DNA of 64,000 nucleotides from Flavobacterium sp. HJJ (GTDB lineage: Bacteria; Bacteroidota; Bacteroidia; Flavobacteriales; Flavobacteriaceae). The stretch covers positions 1 to 64,000 of the forward strand of contig NZ_JADKPR010000023.1 in assembly GCF_015351475.1 (NCBI RefSeq), in the 5' to 3' direction. Both the position numbers and the translations under genes were made by a program. The notes beneath the pieces were generated by a model that was not told the origin of the DNA, ran no database searches, and was given only the letters and a program-made list of their open reading frames with translations. Shown one piece after another: positions 15,518 to 24,437 of the stretch (the first letter of the stretch is position 1; every line of letters starts with the position of its first letter).

Positions 15518-17944
15518 ATGAAAAAATTGATAAGTATTCTTGTTATATTTTTAGCATTTACACAGGTGGCTATGTCTCAAGTACGAGAGGTTAAAGTGTT
15601 AGATACCAATTGGAAATTTCAAAAAGGTGATTTTGCAGAGGCGTCTAATGTAAATTTTAACGATTCAAAATGGGAATCGGTAACTGTACCGCATGACTGG
15701 GCAATTTATGGTCCTTTTGATAAAAATGTGGATATTCAGAATGTTGCGATTGTTCAGAACGGAGAGAAAGCTGCTTCCGAAAAAACTGGAAGAACGGGAG
15801 CTTTACCTCATATTGGAACAGCATGGTACCGCAATACATTTACTTTGTCTAATAATTCAAAAGGGAAAAAAATACTTTTGCTTTTTGAAGGAGCGATGAG
15901 CGAACCTCAAATCTATCTGAACGGAAAAAAAGTTGGAGAATGGGCGTATGGCTATAGTTATTTTTATTTTGATGTTTCTCAATTTGTACAAGAAGGAGCC
16001 AACACATTGGCAGTAAAACTAACTAATAAAGAATTTGCTTCCCGCTGGTATCCTGGTGCCGGTTTATACCGCAAAGTAAGTGTCATTGTAAAAAACAATG
16101 AAAGCATTGACCAATGGGGACAGTTTGTAACCACACCTTTTATAAGCGAAGAATCGGCAAAAGTTAATATTAAGACAAAAGCTTCTGGGGAAAATACACG
16201 TTTGGTAACCACTATTTTTGATGCTGATGGTCATAAATTAAATTCAGAAGAATCGGATATTCAATTCGGAAAAGAGTTCGATCAAAACATAAAAGTTGAT
16301 AAGCCAAAATTATGGAGTCCTGAAACTCCTTATTTGTATAAAGCAGTTTCTCAACTGTATGTAGGAAAAGAACTGAAAGACGAGATTTCAACACGTTTTG
16401 GGATTAGGGAAATAAAATATGAAGCTGATAAAGGCTTTAGTCTAAATGGAAAGATAACCAAATTTAAGGGAGTCTGTCTTCACCACGATTTGGGTCCTTT
16501 GGGAACTGCGGTAAATAAAGCGGCGTTGCGCAGACAAATGACGATATTAAAAGATCTTGGCTGTAATGCGATACGCAGTTCACACAATATGCCTTCTTTC
16601 GAACAGCTTGAATTGGCAGATGAAATGGGTTTCATGTTTTTGGCAGAGAGTTTTGACGAATGGGCAAAAGCAAAAGTTGACAACGGCTATCATCGTTTTT
16701 TTAATGAATATGCTGAAAAAGATGTTGTGAATTTGGTGCAGGCAACAAGAAACCATCCTTCTATTGTTATGTGGAGTTCTGGAAATGAAGTGCCGGATCA
16801 ATGGGGTGAAGCTGGTGTAAAAAGAGCGAAGTGGTTACAGGAAATATTTCACAGAGAAGACCCGACTCGTCCGGTAACTGTGGGAATGGATCAAGTAAAA
16901 GCGACTATGGAATCGGGTTTTGGAGCTTTGCTGGATATTCCGGGATTGAATTATCGCGTGCATTTGTATGATGAGGCATTTAAAAAATTTCCGCAAGGCT
17001 TTATTTTAGGTTCAGAAACAGCTTCAACAGTTAGTTCCAGAGGGATTTATAAATTCCCTGTAGTTCAGAAAAAGATGAAGCAGTATCCGGATTTCCAGTC
17101 ATCATCATATGATTTGGAAGCCTGCAACTGGTCGAATGTACCTGATGAAGATTTTGTGCTTCAGGATGACAAGCCTTGGGTAATCGGTGAGTTTGTCTGG
17201 ACTGGTTTCGATTATTTGGGAGAACCAACTCCTTATGACGAAAGCTGGCCGTCCCGAAGTTCTTATTTTGGAATTAATGATTTAGCGGGTCTGCCAAAAG
17301 ACCGCTACTACTTATACAGAAGCCGTTGGAATACAAAAGAAGCAACACTTCATATTCTGCCTCATTGGAACTGGGAAGGACGAGAAGGAGAGACAACACC
17401 TGTTTTTGTGTATACAAGTTACAACAGTGCTGAGCTTTTTGTAAACGGCAAAAGTATGGGCGTGCAGAAAAAAAATAAAAATACACCTCAGAATCGTTAC
17501 CGTTTGATGTGGATGGATGTAAAATATGAGCCGGGAACTGTAAAAGTAGTGGCTTTAGATGACAATGGAAAAGCTGTCGCTGAAGAAGAAGAACGTACTG
17601 CCGGCAAGCCTTATCAGATTGTTTTGGACGCAGACAGGAAAACAATAACTGCAGATGGCGAAGATATATCTTTTGTAACCGTATCTGTAGTTGATAAAAA
17701 CGGAATTCCTTGTCCTACGGCAGCGAATCAGTTAAAATTTAAGGTTACGGGAGCGGGTACGTACAGAGCAGCCTGCAATGGCGATGCGACTTCACTTGAA
17801 ATATTTCATAAAGATACCATGAAACTTTTCAGCGGAAAGCTGGTAGTACTTGTAAAATCGACAACAGCTGCAGGCGATATAAAACTTGAAGTAAATGGTG
17901 CGGGACTCAAGAGCGGTAAATTGACCTTGATGTCTGAAAAATAA
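15518..17944 (+). CDS. GH2 beta-galactosidase (galactan block)
   Basis: An 808-residue enzyme with a signal peptide ending near MSQ (residue 21), probably periplasmic. Domain order is sugar-binding sandwich, immunoglobulin-like domain, TIM barrel and C-terminal sandwiches. The barrel carries the acid/base region SSGNEVPDQWG, the segment GSETAS that likely holds the nucleophile, and GEFVWTGFDYLGEPTPYD. It should release galactose from the oligosaccharides made by the two GH53 enzymes. A 130-base gap separates it from the GH53 gene, so it may have its own promoter. A related GH2 sits in the xyloglucan locus at 35726-38206. Confidence 0.9.
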   Translation: MKKLISILVIFLAFTQVAMSQVREVKVLDTNWKFQKGDFAEASNVNFNDSKWESVTVPHDWAIYGPFDKNVDIQNVAIVQNGEKAASEKTGRTGALPHIGTAWYRNTFTLSNNSKGKKILLLFEGAMSEPQIYLNGKKVGEWAYGYSYFYFDVSQFVQEGANTLAVKLTNKEFASRWYPGAGLYRKVSVIVKNNESIDQWGQFVTTPFISEESAKVNIKTKASGENTRLVTTIFDADGHKLNSEESDIQFGKEFDQNIKVDKPKLWSPETPYLYKAVSQLYVGKELKDEISTRFGIREIKYEADKGFSLNGKITKFKGVCLHHDLGPLGTAVNKAALRRQMTILKDLGCNAIRSSHNMPSFEQLELADEMGFMFLAESFDEWAKAKVDNGYHRFFNEYAEKDVVNLVQATRNHPSIVMWSSGNEVPDQWGEAGVKRAKWLQEIFHREDPTRPVTVGMDQVKATMESGFGALLDIPGLNYRVHLYDEAFKKFPQGFILGSETASTVSSRGIYKFPVVQKKMKQYPDFQSSSYDLEACNWSNVPDEDFVLQDDKPWVIGEFVWTGFDYLGEPTPYDESWPSRSSYFGINDLAGLPKDRYYLYRSRWNTKEATLHILPHWNWEGREGETTPVFVYTSYNSAELFVNGKSMGVQKKNKNTPQNRYRLMWMDVKYEPGTVKVVALDDNGKAVAEEEERTAGKPYQIVLDADRKTITADGEDISFVTVSVVDKNGIPCPTAANQLKFKVTGAGTYRAACNGDATSLEIFHKDTMKLFSGKLVVLVKSTTAAGDIKLEVNGAGLKSGKLTLMSEK

Positions 17945-17958
17945 ATAATACAATATAA

Positions 17959-17998
17959 ACTCGCTCCCCCTCACCAAAGGAGAGGGGCTGGGGGTGAA
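17959..17998. repeat. GC-rich extragenic palindromic repeat
   Basis: Between the GH2 and galK genes is a short GC-rich patch (CTCCCCCTCACC, then GGAGAGGGGCTGGGGGTGA). It stands out from the AT-rich surroundings and contains inverted CCCCTC/GAGGGG arms. Similar patches are scattered in Flavobacterium intergenic regions, in my recollection. It may act as a REP-type element or weaken read-through into galK. Confidence 0.5.
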
Positions 17999-18034
17999 GA
18001 TAATTAATTTCAAAACAATAGTAATTTAAAGAAA

Positions 18035-19207
18035 ATGAACGATTTATTAATTAAAAAAACGACTGATTTTTTTCAAGAGACATTTGGTGATGCTCCAGAA
18101 AAAATAGTACTTTCTCCAGGGAGAATTAACATTATTGGTGAACACATCGATTATAATGACGGCTATGTTTTGCCAGCAGCCATCGACAAGATTATTTGTT
18201 TCGCTTTTGCAAAAAGCAATTCGAAGCAGTCTAAAATTGTTGCTATCGATTTAAATGAAGAATTTGAAGTTGATTTGACACAAGAGATTGTATTGAGCGA
18301 AGTGGTTTGGACCAATTATATTTTGGGAGTTATTAAGCAATTACAGGATAAAGGATTTTCTTTTGAAGGTTTTAATTGTGTATTTAGCAGTAATATTCCT
18401 GTTGGATCAGGATTATCTTCTTCGGCAGCTTTGGAGTGCGGGACGATTTTTGGAATCAAAGAGCTTTTTGGTTTACAGATTCCTAAAGTTGATATTGCAT
18501 TAACGGGACAAAAAGCGGAGCACTGGGTTGGAATCAACTGCGGAATTATGGATCAGTTTTCGAGTGTAATGGGCTTGGAAAATAAAGTAATCAAAATTGA
18601 CTGCAAGACATTAGAATACGAATACCACAATGCCAATTTTAATGATTATTCATTGATTTTGTTTGATTCGAATGTTAAGCACTCGCTGATGACATCGGCT
18701 TACAATGAAAGAAGACAGCAATGTGAAGAAGGAATTGCAATTGTAAAATCTAATTTCCCAGAGATAAAAAGCTTTAGAGACTGTACAGAGCAGACGATCA
18801 TTGATTTAAAAGATAAAATGAGTCACGACGTTTTCAGACGTTCTCTTTTTGTGGTAAAAGAAATCAACCGCGTTATTCAGGCGTGTGAAGCATTAGACAA
18901 TGGAAACATTGAATTATTAGGACAGCTTATGTTTGCAACTCACGAAGGTTTGTCCAAAGATTACGAAGTAAGCTGTGAAGAGCTGGATTTATTAGTTGAT
19001 TTGGCTAAAGCTGAAACTGCAGTTATTGGTTCAAGACTGATGGGAGGCGGTTTTGGAGGCTGTACTATTAATTTAGTTAAAAAAGGACAAGAGCAGCAGA
19101 TAAAAGATAAGTTCTCAAAATTATACAAAGAAGCTTTTGATATAGAACTGAAAATTTATGATGTAAAAATCGGAAACGGTACATCATTGTACGAAGGAGC
19201 ACTTTAG
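18035..19207 (+). CDS. galK: Galactokinase
   Basis: Phosphorylates galactose to galactose 1-phosphate with ATP. The 390-residue GHMP-kinase protein shows all signatures: LSPGRINIIGEHIDYNDGYVLPAAID at the galactose site, the phosphate-binding loop VGSGLSSSAALE, the catalytic-base region CGIMDQFSS and the C-terminal GSRLMGGGFGGCTINLV. No signal peptide, so cytoplasmic. It begins the galK-galT-galE Leloir set that takes up galactose released by the enzymes encoded upstream. Confidence 0.97.
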   Translation: MNDLLIKKTTDFFQETFGDAPEKIVLSPGRINIIGEHIDYNDGYVLPAAIDKIICFAFAKSNSKQSKIVAIDLNEEFEVDLTQEIVLSEVVWTNYILGVIKQLQDKGFSFEGFNCVFSSNIPVGSGLSSSAALECGTIFGIKELFGLQIPKVDIALTGQKAEHWVGINCGIMDQFSSVMGLENKVIKIDCKTLEYEYHNANFNDYSLILFDSNVKHSLMTSAYNERRQQCEEGIAIVKSNFPEIKSFRDCTEQTIIDLKDKMSHDVFRRSLFVVKEINRVIQACEALDNGNIELLGQLMFATHEGLSKDYEVSCEELDLLVDLAKAETAVIGSRLMGGGFGGCTINLVKKGQEQQIKDKFSKLYKEAFDIELKIYDVKIGNGTSLYEGAL

Positions 19208-19234
19208 AATACTAGAATTTGAAAAAATAACACT

Positions 19235-19304
19235 GCAAATTGTATAAATTGGACAAATTTTTTAAAGGGCAAAAATTAATTTGCGTTAATTTGTACAATT
19301 TGTG
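19235..19304. repeat. Imperfect inverted repeat between galK and galT
   Basis: CAAATTGTATAAATT near 19236 pairs with AATTTGTACAATTTG near 19288-19302. This kind of imperfect repeat recurs in several gaps of this window (see 46748-46813 and 55442-55500). It probably forms an mRNA hairpin, with a possible role in stability or processing. Confidence 0.45.
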
Positions 19305-19343
19305 GCGAAAAAATTCCCACTTAGCCCGTGGTAAAACCATAAA

Positions 19344-20402
19344 ATGAATAAAATGAAAAATTTTGATATAAACGAAGATCCGCACAGACGTTTCAATCCG
19401 TTAATTAACGAATGGGTATTGGTGTCGCCGCACAGAGCAACAAGACCCTGGCAGGGACAGAACGAAAAAATCCACACAGATGTACTTCCAGAGTATGATC
19501 CTGCTTGTTATTTATGCGCAGGGAATGTTCGTGCCAATGGAGAAGTGAACCCTAATTATGAATCGAGTTTTGTCTTCGAAAATGATTTTGCTGCCGTAAA
19601 GCAGGAACCTATTTTGTTTGAAGAAGATTTAAAACCTACTTTCTTTAAAGCACAGCCGGAACGCGGTATTGCAAGAGTTGTCTGTTTTTCGCCAAGACAC
19701 GATCTGACGCTGCCTGAAATGGAGCTGGAGGGAATTGAGAATATTGTTAAAACCTGGCAGAAAGAATACACCGATTTAGGAAATGTTGATTACATTAATC
19801 ACGTTCAGATTTTCGAAAATAAAGGGAGTGTTATGGGATGCAGCAACCCGCACCCGCACGGACAGATTTGGGCGCAGTCCTCTCTGCCTACTCAAGTAGA
19901 AAAAACTCAAAATAGTTTAAAAGCATATTTTAAAAAAAATAACAGCAACCTTCTGCTGGATTATCTGCAGGAGGAATTAAAAGTGAAAGATCGTATCGTT
20001 ATTGAGAATGATCACTTCGTGGCTTTGGTTCCTTTTTGGGCAATCTGGCCGTTTGAAACAATGATTATCAGCAAAAGGCATATTACCAAAATTACCGAGT
20101 TTACTTCTGTGGAAGTTTCGGCTTATGCTTCAATTTTAAAGGCATTAACGATAAAATACGATAATCTTTTTGAGACCTCTTTTCCGTATTCTTCAGGTAT
20201 TCATCAAGCACCTACAGATGGTGAAGAGCATCCGGAATGGCAGTTTCATATGCATTTTTATCCGCCGTTATTGCGTTCCGCTTCTGTAAAGAAATTTATG
20301 GTTGGGTATGAAATGATGGGTGAAGCACAAAGAGATATTACACCAGAGAAAAGTGCAGCAGTATTAAAAGCACTTTCAGATATACATTATAAAAACAAAT
20401 AA
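19344..20402 (+). CDS. galT: Galactose-1-phosphate uridylyltransferase
   Basis: Transfers UMP from UDP-glucose to galactose 1-phosphate. The 352-residue protein begins MNKMKNFDINEDPHRRFNPL and includes the start motif NEWVLVSPHRATRPWQG. The active site GCSNPHPHGQIWA contains the histidine that is uridylylated, and the distal metal-binding HMHFYPP motif is also present. An alternative Met lies three codons in. Its stop codon is separated from the galE start by one base, so the two are translationally coupled. Confidence 0.97.
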   Translation: MNKMKNFDINEDPHRRFNPLINEWVLVSPHRATRPWQGQNEKIHTDVLPEYDPACYLCAGNVRANGEVNPNYESSFVFENDFAAVKQEPILFEEDLKPTFFKAQPERGIARVVCFSPRHDLTLPEMELEGIENIVKTWQKEYTDLGNVDYINHVQIFENKGSVMGCSNPHPHGQIWAQSSLPTQVEKTQNSLKAYFKKNNSNLLLDYLQEELKVKDRIVIENDHFVALVPFWAIWPFETMIISKRHITKITEFTSVEVSAYASILKALTIKYDNLFETSFPYSSGIHQAPTDGEEHPEWQFHMHFYPPLLRSASVKKFMVGYEMMGEAQRDITPEKSAAVLKALSDIHYKNK

Positions 20403-20403
20403 A

Positions 20404-21438
20404 ATGAGTAAGATAGTCGTTACAGGCGGTTTGGGATTTATAGGATCTCATACCGTTGTCGAATTACAGAATCAAGGTTTTGATGTGGTAGTTATCGATA
20501 ATCTTTCCAATTCTTCTATCGAAGTTTTGGATGGTATCGAACGAATTACAGGTAAAAAACCGATTTTTTCTGGAATTGATTTAAGAGAAAAAAAGGATGT
20601 ACAGCGCTTTTTTGCAGAGCATGATGATGTTGCGGGAGTAATTCATTTTGCGGCTTCCAAAGCTGTTGGCGAAAGCGTAAAAAATCCTTTGCTTTATTAT
20701 GAAAATAATTTAGGCGCATTGGTTTACATATTACAGGAATTAGAGAAAAAGAAAGAAGCACATTTTATCTTTAGCTCCTCTTGTACAGTTTACGGTCAGG
20801 CCGAAGTAATGCCTATTGCGGAGAATACTTCTATTCAGCCTGCATTATCACCTTACGGAAATACTAAACAGATAGGGGAAGAGATTATTGAAGATGTGGT
20901 GAAAGTTAGTAACATCAATGCTATTCTTCTTCGTTATTTCAATCCTATCGGGGCACATCCTTCTGCTGAAATTGGTGAACTGCCAATTGGAGTTCCGCAA
21001 AATTTAGTTCCTTTTATTACTCAGGCAGGAATGGGACTGCGTGCCGAATTATCTGTTTATGGCAACGATTACCCAACCGTTGACGGAACCTGTGTACGCG
21101 ATTATATTCATGTAGTCGATCTGGCTAAAGCACACGTAATTGCATTGCAGCGTTTATTAAACAAGAAAAATGCAGAACCATTAGAAATTTTCAACCTTGG
21201 AACAGGAACGGGAAGCTCAGTTCTGGAAGTAATCAGCGCTTTTGAAAAAGTGAGCGGTCAGAAACTGCCGTACAAAATTGTTGAAAGAAGAGAAGGGGAT
21301 GTTACAGAGGCTTATGCCAACACGGATAAAGCCAATAATGTTTTGGGCTGGAAAACTGTTTCATCATTGGAAGAAGCGATGGCAAGTGCATGGAAATGGG
21401 AGCAGAAAATCAGAAAAAGTCCTAAATTTAAATCTTAA
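20404..21438 (+). CDS. galE: UDP-glucose 4-epimerase
   Basis: Regenerates UDP-glucose from UDP-galactose, closing the Leloir cycle. The 344-residue short-chain dehydrogenase fold has the NAD-binding TGGLGFIGSHT at the N-terminus, the catalytic SSSCTVYG serine region, YGNTKQIGE with the Tyr-Lys pair, and the substrate-binding LRYFNPIGAHPS. C-terminal RREGDVTEAYA and LGWKT are as in other GalE proteins. Confidence 0.97.
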   Translation: MSKIVVTGGLGFIGSHTVVELQNQGFDVVVIDNLSNSSIEVLDGIERITGKKPIFSGIDLREKKDVQRFFAEHDDVAGVIHFAASKAVGESVKNPLLYYENNLGALVYILQELEKKKEAHFIFSSSCTVYGQAEVMPIAENTSIQPALSPYGNTKQIGEEIIEDVVKVSNINAILLRYFNPIGAHPSAEIGELPIGVPQNLVPFITQAGMGLRAELSVYGNDYPTVDGTCVRDYIHVVDLAKAHVIALQRLLNKKNAEPLEIFNLGTGTGSSVLEVISAFEKVSGQKLPYKIVERREGDVTEAYANTDKANNVLGWKTVSSLEEAMASAWKWEQKIRKSPKFKS

Positions 21439-21494
21439 AATGTTTAGTTAAAAGACTAATCATACGGAGTTTACTATTGGGAAAACAAAATAAA

Positions 21495-21574
21495 TGTAAA
21501 AAACACATTTATAAGCATTGCTAATAAATTTTTTTATTTTACATTTGACATTCAATAATTCATAATAAAACAAT
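21495..21574 (+). promoter_or_regulatory. Symporter promoter with shared operator candidate
   Basis: TTG (21518-21520), a 19-base spacer and TACATTTG (21540-21547) match the Bacteroidota promoter consensus exactly. Upstream lies TGTAAAAAACACATTTATA (21495-21513), sharing the 13-mer with the transketolase and GH27 sites. The segment 21533-21574 is nearly the same as the galM promoter segment 12138-12178. This argues that the galM block and the symporter answer to one regulator. Confidence 0.6.
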
Positions 21575-21610
21575 ATTATTAAAACATATTTTTTATTTTA
21601 TGTTTAATTT

Positions 21611-21632
21611 GAGTGAGAAATTACTCTTTTTT
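21611..21632 (+). terminator. Attenuator-like hairpin in symporter leader
   Basis: GAGTGA pairs with TTACTC around a GAAA tetraloop (21611-21626, one G-T wobble), followed at once by six T residues. It lies between the predicted transcription start (about 21555) and the start codon at 21738. The stem is short, so a terminator role is uncertain; a regulated attenuator is possible. Confidence 0.35.
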
Positions 21633-21737
21633 ATTTGAAAGATGTGTTATATTGGCACTCCCAAATTATTTCAGATATTAACTATTAAAAAGAAAAACAA
21701 ATGACCTTTATATTAACTTTTAAAAAATTATTTACTC

Positions 21738-23441
21738 ATGAGTAATAACTTGGCTTTTGCAGATTATGCAGTATTTATTATTTATTTTATAGTGGTGTCC
21801 GTTTACGGGTACATTATTTATCGCAAGCGTGAAAGAAACGAGCACGATGCCAAAGCATATTTCCTTGCAGAAGGAACTTTAACATGGTGGGCAATTGGAG
21901 CATCATTAATCGCTTCAAACATTTCAGCAGAACAATTTATCGGAATGAGCGGGGAAGGATTCTTTTTAGGAATCGCTGTTGCTGCTTATGAGTGGCTTGC
22001 TGCTATTGCCTTGATTATTGTGGCTGTTTGGTTTATTCCTGTTTATTTAAAAAACAAGATTTACACCATGCCTCAATTTTTGAAACAAAGATATAACGAA
22101 TCAACAGCTTTGATTATGGCTGTTTTTTGGCTGTTTTTATATGTTTTTGTAAACTTAACTTCTATTTTATATTTAGGAGCTGTTGCTATTAATGGATTGA
22201 CAGGAGGTGACTACTTGCATGCTATTATGATTGGCTTAGCAGTTTTTGCTTTAATCATCTCTTTAGGAGGTATGAAAGTTGTAGCTTATACAGATGTTAT
22301 TCAGGTAGCTGTTTTGATTATTGGTGGTTTAGTTACGTCTTACATTGCATTAACTACAGTTGCAGAGTATTTACCAGCTTCTGGTCAAGGTGCTATTGCT
22401 GGTTTCAAAGAATTGATGCGTCAAGCACCAGAGCATTTCAAAATGATTATTCCTGAACCTACTCAACGCGTTTCAGCTGCATTTGATCAAAATGCTATCG
22501 ATAAATACCTTACTTTTCCTGGTTTAATGTCGTATGCTGCTGGTATCTGGATTATTAATCTGAACTACTGGGGCTGTAACCAGTATATCACTCAAAGAGC
22601 TTTGGGAGCTGATCTGCAGACTGCACGTACAGGTATTTTATTTGCTGGTTTTTTGAAATTATTAATGCCTCTTATCGTAATGCTTCCTGGTATTGCTGCT
22701 TATGTTTTATACCAAAATGGACATTTACCTCAATTGGCTGGAGGGCACAAAGACGGAGCATATTCTGCAATGTTAACTTTCCTTCCTACAGGAATTAAAG
22801 GATTATCAGTAGCGGCTTTGACTGCAGCAATTGTTGCTTCTTTGGCTGGAAAAGTAAACAGTATCTCTACTATCTATACTTTAGATGTTCACAAAAAATA
22901 CATCCAAAGAAATGCTTCAGATAATGCACAGGTAAATATCGGAAGATATACAGTTTTCATAGCAATGCTTTTAGCTGTATTGTTTACTTGGGATGACTTG
23001 TTAGGAATTGGAGGAGTAGGCGGTTTTACTTATATCCAAAAATATACAGGTTTTATTAGCCCTGGTGTATTTGCTATGTTCTTTCTTGGTATGTTCTGGA
23101 AAAGAACAACTGGTACAGCTGCTATTGTTGGTGTAATTTCAGGTTTCTTACTATCTGTTTTATTCAACGAATTTGCACCTGCATTATTTGGAAACGAGAC
23201 AATCTTATACACTGCGTACCAGACTGCAAAAGGAACTTACGAAATTCCTTTCCACATTTGTATGGGATTATCATTCTTATTCACAATGCTTTTAATGATT
23301 GGTATCAGTATGGCTGGACCAAAAGTGAATCCAAAAGCATTCGAATTGGATACAGAAATGTTCAAATTGAAACCACAAACTACCGTTATGGTGATAATCA
23401 CTTTGCTGGTTATTGCTGCATTATACGTTAAGTTCTGGTAA
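21738..23441 (+). CDS. Sodium/sugar symporter (SSS family, SglT-like)
   Basis: A 567-residue inner-membrane protein with about 14 hydrophobic helices. It shows the solute:sodium symporter signatures near the N-terminus: AEGTLTWWAIGASLIASNIS followed by AEQFIGMSGEGF, and the GGMKVVAYTDVIQ segment typical of sugar-transporting members. It follows galE and shares promoter sequence with galM, so galactose is the most likely substrate. Glucose or arabinose are alternatives. The last codons lead directly to a strong terminator. Confidence 0.92.
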   Translation: MSNNLAFADYAVFIIYFIVVSVYGYIIYRKRERNEHDAKAYFLAEGTLTWWAIGASLIASNISAEQFIGMSGEGFFLGIAVAAYEWLAAIALIIVAVWFIPVYLKNKIYTMPQFLKQRYNESTALIMAVFWLFLYVFVNLTSILYLGAVAINGLTGGDYLHAIMIGLAVFALIISLGGMKVVAYTDVIQVAVLIIGGLVTSYIALTTVAEYLPASGQGAIAGFKELMRQAPEHFKMIIPEPTQRVSAAFDQNAIDKYLTFPGLMSYAAGIWIINLNYWGCNQYITQRALGADLQTARTGILFAGFLKLLMPLIVMLPGIAAYVLYQNGHLPQLAGGHKDGAYSAMLTFLPTGIKGLSVAALTAAIVASLAGKVNSISTIYTLDVHKKYIQRNASDNAQVNIGRYTVFIAMLLAVLFTWDDLLGIGGVGGFTYIQKYTGFISPGVFAMFFLGMFWKRTTGTAAIVGVISGFLLSVLFNEFAPALFGNETILYTAYQTAKGTYEIPFHICMGLSFLFTMLLMIGISMAGPKVNPKAFELDTEMFKLKPQTTVMVIITLLVIAALYVKFW

Positions 23442-23462
23442 AAAATAAGTTAGTTATAAAAA

Positions 23463-23501
23463 GGGTGAAGCTAAATTCGTTTAGTTTCACCCTTTTTTTT
23501 T
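23463..23501 (+). terminator. Strong rho-independent terminator after the symporter
   Basis: A 13-bp stem from GGGTGAAGCTAAA (23463-23475) and TTTAGTTTCACCC (23480-23492) with a TTCG tetraloop and one G-T wobble is followed by nine T residues. It closes the galactose block. Confidence 0.93.
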
Positions 23502-23633
23502 GAAGCAAAATGGTTTTGTGGGTATTGTAAGATTACTGCTTTCGAATGTTTTTGGATGTATCTTTCAAATACAAAACTAAGTTTTCATTAAATAATTGCT
23601 CAAATACGTTATCGTAGTTGTTATTTGAGTTTT

Positions 23634-23981
23634 CTATTTGTCATTTCTATTGACATATATGCTGGGATTCAAAATTTTTTCTAAGTCGCCAATTTTGAGC
23701 AAATCTCTAATGGACTGTTCAATACATTCTCTTGTTAATTCCCGTACAAGCAAGTCAGGAGGTATTTGATATAATCCATTTAGATTTTCTCCTGTTTTTT
23801 TGTCTTCGTTAATTGCAGTCTCTAAATATTTGTATGTCCATACATTTAATCCGTAATGGCGTCCATCTTCTAAATTAACCTGAATATTGCAAAACTCGTT
23901 TTCAATGTCCCAGTCATTTGGGCTAACTGCTTCAAATTCTAACCAAAGAGTAAAATTACAGTTAGTCAATTGTTTATTCAT
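23634..23981 (-). CDS. Small protein of unknown function
   Basis: 115 residues, acidic, no signal peptide and no membrane segment. Visible features are an aromatic N-terminal stretch (FTLWLEFEAVSPNDWDIENE) and YGLNVWTYKYLE, then a helical C-terminal half rich in Glu and Arg (DLLVRELTRECIEQSIRDLL). The overall pattern loosely recalls small immunity-type proteins of polymorphic toxin systems, but I cannot name a family. It stands alone between the galactose block and another small gene, with no toxin gene next to it. Confidence 0.6.
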   Translation of the reverse strand: MNKQLTNCNFTLWLEFEAVSPNDWDIENEFCNIQVNLEDGRHYGLNVWTYKYLETAINEDKKTGENLNGLYQIPPDLLVRELTRECIEQSIRDLLKIGDLEKILNPSIYVNRNDK

Positions 23982-24056
23982 TTGATTTGTATTTTGATAA
24001 TTAATGAAGATATTACAATGGGTTTGGGATTAAATTAATTTGGTTTATGTTTCGAT

Positions 24057-24326
24057 TCAATTTGGATTATTTTTTTTTGCTATTTCACGTGCTTTATTCC
24101 AATTTTCATCAAAACGGATTTCATCTGTTTTATATTTAGTATCTATTAGTTCTCTAATTAGTTCCCTTAATTCTAAGCTGTTTTTTTCAACACTTTTGGG
24201 GATAATATTGTTTTCGCTTAAGCGGTTAACCGTAAAATGATGTAAAAAAGTGTGAGCATCTGCATCAAGCTCTTCCAATATTATTGTTTTAAGATCTTCA
24301 TCAGAACTTGAAAGATGTTTTTTCAT
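24057..24326 (-). CDS. Small helical protein of unknown function
   Basis: 89 residues, charged and mostly helical by appearance (ELRELIRELIDTKYKTDEIRFDENWNKAREIAKKN). No family recognised. Its start ATG is directly preceded by an in-frame TAG. An overlapping reading frame from 24387 to 24301 encodes MEEITLEKSLDFYLETLRHL before ending, so the pair may be one gene split by a frameshift. Confidence 0.55.
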   Translation of the reverse strand: MKKHLSSSDEDLKTIILEELDADAHTFLHHFTVNRLSENNIIPKSVEKNSLELRELIRELIDTKYKTDEIRFDENWNKAREIAKKNNPN

Positions 24327-24387
24327 CTAAATGTCTTAAAGTTTCTAGATAGAAATCAAGAGATTTTTCTAAAGTTATTTCTTCCAT
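24301..24387 (-). CDS. 28-codon ORF overlapping the next small gene (possible 5' part of it)
   Basis: ATG at 24387 to TGA at 24301 encodes MEEITLEKSLDFYLETLRHL plus DEKTSFKF. It overlaps the 89-residue gene by 26 bases in another frame. A one-base slip near the AAAAAA run (about 24321-24326) would join the two into a protein of about 110 residues. Alternatively it is a short leader peptide that couples translation. Confidence 0.35.
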   Translation of the reverse strand: MEEITLEKSLDFYLETLRHLDEKTSFKF

Positions 24388-24437
24388 AGCTTCCTGTTTT
24401 TTAAACTTAAATGTTGTGAAATATTCCAGTCTGCTAA

